DNA of 11,065 bases, taken from the NCBI GenBank assembly GCA_002408065.1, contig DHQI01000025.1:1-11065 (forward strand), written 5' to 3'. Each line of letters begins with the position of its first letter. Within the stretch, counting starts at the first letter, position 1. Source of the stretch: Bacteroidales bacterium UBA5342 (GTDB lineage: Bacteria > Bacteroidota > Bacteroidia > Bacteroidales > UBA5342). Under the pieces are notes generated by a model. The model saw only the letters and a list, made by a program, of their open reading frames with translations. It did no database searches and had not been told where the DNA came from. Shown piece after piece: positions 5,460 to 11,065 of the stretch. Position numbers and translations under genes: made by a program.

Positions 5460-6248
5460 ATGATTACAAAACTCAACTACCTGTTTCTTTTAGCAATCTT
5501 TGCATTTTCTTGTCAACCCAAAGCCACTGTTCCACCTGAATGGGAGCAAGCCTTCGCCGAGAAAGACCTGAATGGCACTTTCATTCTTTACGATATGAAT
5601 GACGGAGAAATGTTGGTGTACAATCCGGAAAGAGCCGATAGTGCATTCTCGCCAGCATCCACCTTTAAAATATGCAATTCACTCATTGGCTTGCAGACCG
5701 GAACGATGAACAGTGTTGATGATACCATCCGGTGGAACGGGCACGAGTATCCCTGGAATGGTTGGAATCAGGATCATTGTCTGCGCACGGCTATGCCGGT
5801 ATCGTGTGTGTGGTTTTATCAGGAGATGGCGCGCCGTATTGGGCGTGAAGATATGCAGCATTATCTGAATCTTATCCCTTATGGCAATGCTAATATTGGC
5901 GAAAAAGTAGACTTGTTTTGGCTCAATGGTGCCATTCAGATTTCGGCGATGCAACAAATCCGTTTTTTAGAACGCTTAGTTAAAAATGATTTGCCCTTTG
6001 ATGAGAAAGTACAGGCGGATGTCAAAGAAATCATCATTACAGATAAGAATGAGAGTTACACCATGCACGCTAAAACCGGTTGGGCTATGCGTGTGGAAAA
6101 ATCCGTAGGCTGGTATGTAGGCTATGTAGAAAAAGGGGAGGATGTCTACATCTTTGCCTTAAATTATGATATGACTAATCCTAAAGAGCAAAGCAAATAC
6201 CGGAAAGAGTTAACTTATGAGATGTTGAGAATAGCCGGGGTAATTTGA
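5460..6248 (+). CDS. Class D (OXA-type) beta-lactamase, probable lipoprotein
   Basis: The 262-residue protein has all class D serine beta-lactamase landmarks at near-standard spacing: STFK (S67-K70, nucleophile and the lysine that is carbamylated in the family), SCV (S115-V117), YGN (141-143), W154 in FWLNG, and KTG (205-207). The N-terminus is a hydrophobic segment (4-17) ending in FSC, so C18 is the probable lipid-attachment cysteine; the lipobox is imperfect (Phe at -2). It should hydrolyse penicillins in the periplasm, anchored to a membrane. Carbapenem activity cannot be judged. It resembles chromosomal OXA-like enzymes of environmental Bacteroidota. No integron, insertion sequence or BlaR-type regulator is adjacent, so it looks resident rather than recently acquired. 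It converges with lrgB across palindromic element A. Confidence 0.93.
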   Translation: MITKLNYLFLLAIFAFSCQPKATVPPEWEQAFAEKDLNGTFILYDMNDGEMLVYNPERADSAFSPASTFKICNSLIGLQTGTMNSVDDTIRWNGHEYPWNGWNQDHCLRTAMPVSCVWFYQEMARRIGREDMQHYLNLIPYGNANIGEKVDLFWLNGAIQISAMQQIRFLERLVKNDLPFDEKVQADVKEIIITDKNESYTMHAKTGWAMRVEKSVGWYVGYVEKGEDVYIFALNYDMTNPKEQSKYRKELTYEMLRIAGVI

Positions 6249-6251
6249 TTT

Positions 6252-6400
6252 AGTATTGCAGAGATGTGCTGAGGTTATAATTGATAGATGTTTTGCTGAA
6301 AAATAAAAAGATGAAACTTCTTAGCGAATTTCTTCTTAGTTCGATACTATTTAATATTCTCTCAGCGTATCTCAGCTCCTCCGCGTATCTCTGCGATACT
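6252..6400. repeat. CGCAGAG-type palindromic element (A)
   Basis: The ends form a 13-base inverted repeat: AGTATTGCAGAGA (6252-6264) and TCTCTGCGATACT (6388-6400), one mismatch. The interior is homologous to element B at 7543-7705 in the same orientation; relative to B it lacks 18 bases just after GCTGAG (6268-6273), as if lost between two GCTGAG copies. It fills the gap between the convergent bla and lrgB genes and could act as a bidirectional terminator. Confidence 0.75.
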
Positions 6401-6415
6401 TTTTGATTTGCTCTA

Positions 6416-7117
6416 TTAAAACCACCCCTCCAAAACCAGCAACAACTTAGGAATCAACAACGACGTAAGAATACCATTGATGGCAAGCCCCATGGCGCTA
6501 TAGCTGCCATATTCATCGCCTTTGGTTGCTATTTTTGCGGTGCCTAAGGCGTGTGAAGCCATTCCCATAGCCAATCCCACCGCATTAGGGTGCTTGATGC
6601 GGGCCAGTTTCAGGATGCTCTCGCCCAACACGGCTCCAAATACACCAACGACCACCACTACTGCCGTGGTTAGTGCCGGCAATCCGCCTATGGTTTCCGA
6701 GATGCTTAAGGCAATAGGAGTGGTGACAGATTTAGGTGCTAAAGAATAAAAGATTTCATGCGATGCTCCCAGTATCTGAGCTATAATAACGACCGAAACA
6801 ATGCCAATCACACTTCCGCTCAAGGTGGCTAGCAGTATGCGTACCCAGTCTTTTTTGATACGCTTCATTTGTAAATATAGCGGTACTGCCAAGGCTACTA
6901 CTGAAGGGTTAAGCCAGAAGCTAATCACTTTACTCTTGTCGGCATAATCGTGGTATTCAATGCCCGTAAAACGAAGAAAAAGAATCACCGCCAATATGGC
7001 AATCAGCACCGGATTCAGAAAGATAAGATTGACTTTTTGATAAAGTTTTTGTGCCAAAATATAGCTGACAAAGGTGAAGCTGACCAGAAAAACCTCGGAG
7101 TGTATTAAATCAGTCAT
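6416..7117 (-). CDS. lrgB: LrgB/CidB-family membrane protein
   Basis: This 233-residue, highly hydrophobic protein belongs to the LrgB family. Family-typical stretches are LAPKSVTTPIA (126-136), a GVFGAVLG segment (158-165) and GLAMGMASHALGTAK (181-195). It has roughly six to eight membrane segments. LrgB acts with LrgA; the pair was first described as a modulator of murein hydrolase activity and penicillin tolerance in Staphylococcus, and homologues elsewhere act as transporters of pyruvate or small carboxylates. Its ATG overlaps the lrgA stop by four bases, so the two are translationally coupled. The substrate here is unknown. Confidence 0.9.
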   Translation of the reverse strand: MTDLIHSEVFLVSFTFVSYILAQKLYQKVNLIFLNPVLIAILAVILFLRFTGIEYHDYADKSKVISFWLNPSVVALAVPLYLQMKRIKKDWVRILLATLSGSVIGIVSVVIIAQILGASHEIFYSLAPKSVTTPIALSISETIGGLPALTTAVVVVVGVFGAVLGESILKLARIKHPNAVGLAMGMASHALGTAKIATKGDEYGSYSAMGLAINGILTSLLIPKLLLVLEGWF

Positions 7118-7500
7118 ACGTTTTCGTTTTCAGAGGTTTTAGAACGTCCTATTTGTGCTACCCACCCTGTAACGAGCAGAACCAAAACAGTACTGAGAAG
7201 AGTGGCTGCAGTAATGGCCAGCCAGTTGTCGGCAATAAGCTCCAGGTTAACCATCAGGCCCACGCCCGGTGGTATAAAAAAGAAAGCCATATTACGGATG
7301 AGGAAATCACTGACATCTTTGACCTGATGCAGTTTAATGATTTTAAATTCCAAGGAAAGTGTAAGCAAAATCATACCAATGATACTGCCCGGAATAGCCA
7401 AGTGAAACAGGTAGCGGATGATTTCCCCCAGCAACCAAAAAACCAACAACCAACCAATCTGGGGCAGGGTTTGCTTCATTTTATTTGAAATTGTATTCAT
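7114..7500 (-). CDS. lrgA: LrgA/CidA-family membrane protein
   Basis: The 128-residue protein has four hydrophobic segments (about 13-32, 36-51, 66-85, 92-113). It shows the family hallmarks IPGSIIGM (36-43) and FFFIPPGVGLM (73-83), and the length is normal for CidA/LrgA. It is the first gene of the lrgA-lrgB pair. I used the ATG at 7500; an in-frame ATG at residue 8 is an alternative. No clear -7 box is seen upstream, where palindromic element B lies, so it may be read through from the MATE gene or use a promoter I cannot recognise. No LytTR-type regulator gene is present in the window. Confidence 0.88.
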   Translation of the reverse strand: MNTISNKMKQTLPQIGWLLVFWLLGEIIRYLFHLAIPGSIIGMILLTLSLEFKIIKLHQVKDVSDFLIRNMAFFFIPPGVGLMVNLELIADNWLAITAATLLSTVLVLLVTGWVAQIGRSKTSENENV

Positions 7501-7523
7501 AATCTTTTTGTTAATGAGTGTTG

Positions 7524-7705
7524 TGTCTTCGACATGTTATGGTATCGCAGAGATGCGCTGAGGAGCAGAGTTACGCTGAGGTTATAATTGATAGACATTT
7601 TGCTGAAAAATAGAAGGATGAAACTTTTTAGCGAATCTTTTCTTCGTTCGATATTTTCTAATTATTTCTCTGCGAGTCTCTGCTCCTCCGCGTATCTCGG
7701 CGATA
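7524..7705. repeat. CGCAGAG-type palindromic element (B) with short leading hairpin
   Basis: TATCGCAGAGA (7543-7553) and TCTCGGCGATA (7695-7705) form terminal inverted repeats with one mismatch. The 163-base element is homologous to element A, with matching interior sequence such as GTTATAATTGATAGA and GATGAAACTT. Eight bases before its left end is a small hairpin, TGTC-TTC-GACA (7524-7534). The same hairpin at the same spacing precedes element E, so it may belong to the element. It lies between the MATE stop and the lrgA start and may end the MATE transcript. Confidence 0.75.
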
Positions 7706-7731
7706 ATTTCTTGTTATTTTTCATCATGCCT

Positions 7732-9060
7732 CTACGATACTTCTGTCTTCAAGTTCCTCCGCACCCGTGCCATAAAAAATACCGCCGCTAAACTCAAGCC
7801 AATCACTAACCCCATCCAAACACCATTAACCCCAAAATCAAAGACGAAGCCCAGCAGGTAACCAGCCGGCAGGGCAATAATGAAATAGGAAATAATAGCC
7901 ATCATCATAGGGTGTTTAACGTCGGTAAAGGCGCGCAAAATACCCATCCCTAAGACCTGAAAACCATCCGAAAGTTGATAAAAGACCAGTAAAACCATGA
8001 GGTGGGCAGCTATATCAAGTACTTCGTTATCGGCGCTGAAAGCCCGTGTGAGCTGAAAGCGGAAAAGGATAAAAACCAGGCTTAAAGTGCTCATCAGCAG
8101 GAATGTGATGATAGCTGACGACTTAACGGTAGTGCGCACACGATCAATAGCTTTACTTCCGAGCAAAGTACTAATATGTATGGTTACTGCTTGCGAAAAA
8201 CCGGTAATGATCATAAAAGAACAGTAGGAGATCGAAGTCACAATCTGATAGGCTGCCAGACCGGATGCTCCCAGCCATCCCACCATAATGCCGGACAGAC
8301 TAAAGATGGAAGCTTCGGCCGTCATCTGAAGCGAAATAGGTACGCCGATGTGTAATAATTTACGACTTTCGACAAAGGAATATTTCTTAAGAGAAATGGA
8401 CTTGAGCCAGTGGCGTAAAACCTTATTGTGCTGGTAGCTGTAAAGCATCATTAGTAGCATAACAAGGCGCGAGATAAGGGTGGCTAAGCCTGCTCCGTTC
8501 AAGTTCATTTGTGGCAGTCCGAATTTACCAAAGATAAAAATGTAATTAAGAATAATATTAAGCGTATTTCCCACTATGGTGATGCGCATGGCCAGTTTGG
8601 TATTGCCCAATCCCTCGGCAAATTGCTTGAAAACAAAGAAAAAGAGCAAAGGAATAAGTGACAGCACTAACAGTATGAAATAGGAAGAAGCATAGCCTAA
8701 AATTTCAGTCGGTTGCCCCATCAGTGGCATACAGAAGTAAACCACTGTGGCTACTACGAGCAGCAGCGCTGTAATACCAATTTTAGTAAAAAAAGCATTG
8801 GATAAAATCTTAGAGATCCCTTCTTGATTTTTGGCACCATTCAGCTGACCTACCAAGGGGGTAATGCCCAGTGTGATGCCCATCCCGAAAAACATAATAA
8901 GGACAAAGATATTGTTGGCAAAGGCCGCACCGGCCAGATATTGAGAACCTACCTGACCTACCATAGCATTATCGGCCAGTACCACGATCATTTGCCCCAG
9001 CTGTGTAAGAATGAGTGGGATGGATAGCTTGTAGAGTTGTTTGAGTTCGGTGTTTTTCAA
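7732..9060 (-). CDS. MATE-family multidrug efflux transporter, NorM type
   Basis: The 442-residue protein has about twelve membrane segments in two similar halves, the normal MATE layout and length. Residues D30, E249 and D365 match in spacing the cation-binding Asp36, Glu255 and Asp371 of Vibrio cholerae NorM (219 and 116 residues apart in both), placing it in the NorM branch and suggesting sodium- or proton-driven export. Other typical stretches are MVGQVG (33-38), FAEGLGNTK (147-155) and FQVLGMGILRAF (367-378). It acts in the inner membrane; likely substrates are cationic drugs and dyes, but this cannot be read from sequence. It has its own good promoter and is divergent from the small gene at 9321. 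A short basic C-terminal tail follows the last membrane segment. Confidence 0.92.
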   Translation of the reverse strand: MKNTELKQLYKLSIPLILTQLGQMIVVLADNAMVGQVGSQYLAGAAFANNIFVLIMFFGMGITLGITPLVGQLNGAKNQEGISKILSNAFFTKIGITALLLVVATVVYFCMPLMGQPTEILGYASSYFILLVLSLIPLLFFFVFKQFAEGLGNTKLAMRITIVGNTLNIILNYIFIFGKFGLPQMNLNGAGLATLISRLVMLLMMLYSYQHNKVLRHWLKSISLKKYSFVESRKLLHIGVPISLQMTAEASIFSLSGIMVGWLGASGLAAYQIVTSISYCSFMIITGFSQAVTIHISTLLGSKAIDRVRTTVKSSAIITFLLMSTLSLVFILFRFQLTRAFSADNEVLDIAAHLMVLLVFYQLSDGFQVLGMGILRAFTDVKHPMMMAIISYFIIALPAGYLLGFVFDFGVNGVWMGLVIGLSLAAVFFMARVRRNLKTEVS

Positions 9061-9082
9061 ATCTGTTTTTTTATAAGGGCTG

Positions 9083-9113
9083 CAAAAGTACGAATCAATC
9101 TCTGAGGTACAAT
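9083..9113 (-). promoter_or_regulatory. Promoter of the MATE gene
   Basis: On the minus strand, ATTG (9113-9110) is followed after exactly 19 bases by TACTTTTG (9090-9083), an exact TAnnTTTG match. This is the best promoter in the window by Bacteroidota consensus. It predicts a leader of about 15 bases before the ATG at 9060. Confidence 0.6.
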
Positions 9114-9118
9114 AAATA

Positions 9119-9215
9119 TCTCTGTGTTCCTTTGTGCTCCTCAGTGGAGCTCTGTGTTATAGCTTAATTTAATTGTAGCAAAGAGTTACACAGAGAATCA
9201 CAGAGTGCCACAGGG
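9119..9215. repeat. CACAGAG-type palindromic element (D)
   Basis: CTCTGTG/CACAGAG motifs are arranged as an imperfect inverted repeat: CTCTGTGTTA (9150-9159) pairs with TTACACAGAG (9186-9195) with one mismatch, and further TCTGTG and CACAG motifs lie outside (near 9121 and 9200-9215). It occupies the gap between the divergent MATE gene and the 95-residue gene and is the third sequence subtype of the palindrome family in this window. Confidence 0.6.
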
Positions 9216-9263
9216 CATTGCTGAAGTTTTAAAGAACATGTTATTAACAATATCCATTTGAAA

Positions 9264-9296
9264 TTTGAATTTCCTCTTGAACTTACCTTACATTTA
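9264..9296 (+). promoter_or_regulatory. Weak promoter candidate for the small gene at 9321
   Basis: TTTG (9264-9267) and TACATTTA (9289-9296, one mismatch to TAnnTTTG) are separated by 21 bases, two more than usual. A start near 9303 would leave about 17 bases before the ATG. Confidence 0.3.
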
Positions 9297-9320
9297 TCCA
9301 AATTCTAAAATTTATTAACT

Positions 9321-9608
9321 ATGGCAAGTAAAAGAGGAATCAAAAAAGATATTCAGTATCTGACTAAAATGGTAATCACCGATGCAATCTATGTGAGTGA
9401 AATATTAATGGGTGAGGAGGAAAAGCAAAAAACCGATGAAGTTATCCTGGGAGCCATCGATATGTACAATAGCCTGACCGATCGTGCCAACCATCCTGAC
9501 GGAAAAGATAACCCGGCTTTAGTGAAAAAACACTACAAGAAAATCTCCGAAGACTTGCTAAACAAAACGGACGAATTATTAGGCACACTTAATAAGATGA
9601 TTGAGTAG
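9321..9608 (+). CDS. Small hypothetical protein, 95 residues, charged and helical
   Basis: The protein is short, soluble, rich in Lys and Glu, has no cysteine, and looks largely alpha-helical, with helices about 7-31, 33-56 and 65-94 separated by a DRANHPDGKDNP loop (54-65). It has no signal peptide or membrane segment. The opening MASKRGIKKDIQYL resembles small uncharacterised Bacteroidota proteins I recall, but no function is known to me. It is clearly a real unit: an AT-rich leader, an ATG, and an intrinsic terminator 11 bases after the stop. It is transcribed alone, divergent from the MATE gene and upstream of pnp. Confidence 0.75.
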   Translation: MASKRGIKKDIQYLTKMVITDAIYVSEILMGEEEKQKTDEVILGAIDMYNSLTDRANHPDGKDNPALVKKHYKKISEDLLNKTDELLGTLNKMIE

Positions 9609-9618
9609 GAGCGATTAT

Positions 9619-9638
9619 AGTGTCTGCGACACTTTTTT
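9619..9638 (+). terminator. Intrinsic terminator of the 95-residue gene
   Basis: AGTGTC (9619-9624) pairs with GACACT (9628-9633) across a TGC loop and is followed by a run of T to 9638. It starts 11 bases after the stop codon, so it very likely ends this transcript. Its inner TGTC/GACA part equals the hairpin preceding element B. Confidence 0.75.
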
Positions 9639-9740
9639 GTATCGCAGAGATACGCAGAGGAGCAGAGACTCGCAGAGATTATACATTGACTTATAAATTA
9701 TCTCCGCGTATCTCTGCTACTCCGCGTATCTCCGCGATAC
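9639..9740. repeat. CGCAGAG-type palindromic element (E), 44-base arms
   Basis: Arms at 9639-9682 and 9697-9740 are complementary at about 37 of 44 positions around a 14-base loop. Each arm is itself built of repeated GCAGAG/GCGGAG units about 10-18 bases apart. The end sequence GTATCGCAGAGA is shared with elements A and B. Directly upstream is the terminator at 9619-9638. As RNA it would form one long hairpin between the small gene and pnp. Confidence 0.8.
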
Positions 9741-9851
9741 CTTTCTCCCCGAACTCCGAATTCCTGTCTCAAAACCATTACAAACACCTCCATTTGGATG
9801 TATATATAGGTAATAAATCATTTTCCTGAGTACTAGGACTAAATAAAAACG

Positions 9852-9859
9852 TATATTTG
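9852..9859 (+). promoter_or_regulatory. Probable pnp promoter -7 box
   Basis: TATATTTG is an exact TAnnTTTG match, 41 bases before the pnp ATG, giving an AT-rich leader of about 35 bases. The -33 region is poor. The leader has no obvious Shine-Dalgarno but is A-rich, as expected for well-translated Bacteroidota genes. Confidence 0.5.
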
Positions 9860-9900
9860 CCCGAATTTTGACGAAAAATAAAACAATAAAAACGAAAAAG

Positions 9901-11065
9901 ATGATTAATCCAACAGTAAAGACTGTGAAATTAAGCGACGGAAGAGAGATTTCTGTCGAAACAGGAAAGTTGGCCAAACAGGCTGACGGATCTGTGATGT
10001 TACGTATGGGCGACACGATGTTGCTTGCTACCGTTGTATCTGCTAAAGAAGCAGGTGAAGATGTAGATTTTATGCCTTTACAGGTAGAATATCGTGAGAA
10101 ATACTCTGCGATAGGTCGCTTCCCTGGAGGTTTTATGAAAAGAGAGGCTCGTCCTTCTGATAATGAGATTTTGGTTTGCCGCTTGGTAGACCGTGCTTTG
10201 CGTCCTTTGTTCCCTGCCGACTATCACGCCGACACTTTTGTTAACGTGAGCTTAGTATCTGCCGATGGCGAACAAATGCCTGACGCCCTTGCAGGTTTTG
10301 CTGCTTCTGCTGCTATTGCTGTTTCTGACGTTCCTTTTATGGAGCCTATGTCTGAAGTACGTGTGGCACGTGTAGCCGGCGAATTTGTAATCAACCCTAC
10401 GTTTGCTCAATTGGCCGAAGCTGATATGGACATTATGGTAGGGGCTACTATGGACAATATTATGATGGTAGAAGGTGAAATGGACGAAGTGTCTGAGCAG
10501 GAAATGCTGGAAGCTTTGAAAGTAGCACACGCCGCTATCAAAGAGCAGTGCCAGTTGCAGCTTGACTTAGCAGCTGAGCTAGGTGTAGAAAAGCGTACTT
10601 ATTGCCACGAGAAAAGCGATGAAGCGCTTCAAGCGGACATCAAAGCTAAATGCTACGACAAAGTTTACGCTGTAGCTAAATCAGGTCAGGGCAAGCACGA
10701 GCGTTTCGAGGCGTTCCAAGCTATCAAAGAAGAGTACATCGCGACCCTTTCTGAAGAAGATGCAGCTGAGAAAAAAGCCTTGATTGGCCGTTACTACCAC
10801 GATGTAGAAGGTGAGGCTATGCGCAACTGTGTATTGAACGAAGGTATCCGTCTTGATGGTCGTAAGACTGACGAAATCCGTCCTATCTGGTGTGAGGTTA
10901 ATCCACTACCTGGTTGTCACGGTTCTTCTATCTTTACCCGTGGTGAGACTCAGTCGCTGACGTCTGTAACCCTTGGTTCTAAGATGGACGAGAAAATCGT
11001 TGACGATGTATTAGAGCGTCGCAAAGAGAAATTCTTGTTGCACTATAACTTCCCTCCATATTCTG
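9901..11065 (+). CDS. pnp: Polyribonucleotide nucleotidyltransferase (PNPase), 5' part, cut by the window end
   Basis: The first 388 codons are open and the gene continues past 11065. The full protein should be about 700-750 residues. The first RNase PH domain (about 12-145) includes the RNA-binding/phosphate-site stretch FPGGFMKREARPSD (74-87) and RPLFP (101-105). The helical linker follows (about 150-310), and the second RNase PH domain starts at GRKTDEIRPI (320-329) with FTRGETQ (345-351). The KH and S1 domains would lie downstream, out of view. PNPase degrades RNA 3'-to-5' by phosphorolysis and can add 3' tails; it works in the cytosol in mRNA decay. It is alone in its transcript as far as visible; rpsO, its common partner in other bacteria, is not directly upstream. 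The start ATG at 9901 is fixed by the N-terminal match. Confidence 0.97.
   Translation, partial: MINPTVKTVKLSDGREISVETGKLAKQADGSVMLRMGDTMLLATVVSAKEAGEDVDFMPLQVEYREKYSAIGRFPGGFMKREARPSDNEILVCRLVDRALRPLFPADYHADTFVNVSLVSADGEQMPDALAGFAASAAIAVSDVPFMEPMSEVRVARVAGEFVINPTFAQLAEADMDIMVGATMDNIMMVEGEMDEVSEQEMLEALKVAHAAIKEQCQLQLDLAAELGVEKRTYCHEKSDEALQADIKAKCYDKVYAVAKSGQGKHERFEAFQAIKEEYIATLSEEDAAEKKALIGRYYHDVEGEAMRNCVLNEGIRLDGRKTDEIRPIWCEVNPLPGCHGSSIFTRGETQSLTSVTLGSKMDEKIVDDVLERRKEKFLLHYNFPPYS

Noticed and set aside
9639..9740. Repeated CGCAGAG units resembling a CRISPR array
   Set aside because: The units are about 6-8 bases, irregularly spaced and arranged as one long inverted repeat with no unique spacers of constant length; no cas genes are present.
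9717..10530. Minus-strand open frames over element E and pnp (9717-10016 and 10252-10530)
   Set aside because: They overlap the repeat and the strongly supported pnp gene and have no protein-family features.

Overview
The window looks like a piece of chromosome from a member of the Bacteroidota, probably order Bacteroidales (the family is inferred, not shown). The evidence is AT-leaning DNA, gene starts with almost no Shine-Dalgarno sequence, several boxes matching the Bacteroidota sigma factor -7 consensus TAnnTTTG, a Bacteroidales-like polynucleotide phosphorylase, and intergenic CGCAGAG/CGCAAAG/CACAGAG palindromes of a type common in this phylum. No rRNA, tRNA, CRISPR array, transposase or phage gene was found.

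Layout. Positions 1-299 are non-coding and hold the first copy of an unidentified structured repeat. Next come a secreted GH127 (DUF1680) beta-L-arabinofuranosidase-like enzyme (300-2321, +), an ArsC/Spx-fold protein of the nitrogenase-associated type (2535-2933, +) and an RDD-family membrane protein with a Cys-rich N-terminus (3063-3680, -). A 650-base non-coding stretch (3681-4331) is the richest part structurally: two tiny overlapping reading frames, an intrinsic terminator, a perfect AT-rich palindrome, the second copy of the structured repeat and a run of GCCC/GGGC hairpins. Then come a D-2-hydroxyacid (glycerate-type) dehydrogenase (4332-5282, -), a divergent class D beta-lactamase lipoprotein (5460-6248, +), an LrgA/LrgB operon (7500-6416, -), a NorM-type MATE exporter (9060-7732, -), a 95-residue conserved-looking small protein with its own terminator (9321-9608, +), and the 5' half of pnp (9901 to the window end, +).

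How the parts relate. Only lrgA-lrgB is a clear operon (4-base overlap). The beta-lactamase, the LrgAB membrane pair and the MATE exporter lie together and could all bear on envelope stress or drug tolerance, but that is inference from proximity. The other genes look like independent, single-promoter units.

No complete new system with a recognisable effector set is visible. The most unusual signal is a 64-base element present twice (63-126 and 3960-4023; 61 of 64 bases identical). Its core contains two conserved small hairpins, each copy continues into a third hairpin of unrelated sequence, and all three differences fall outside the core stems. This fits a structured RNA or a small non-autonomous mobile element. 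The second signal is a pair of homologous palindromic elements flanking lrgAB in direct orientation.
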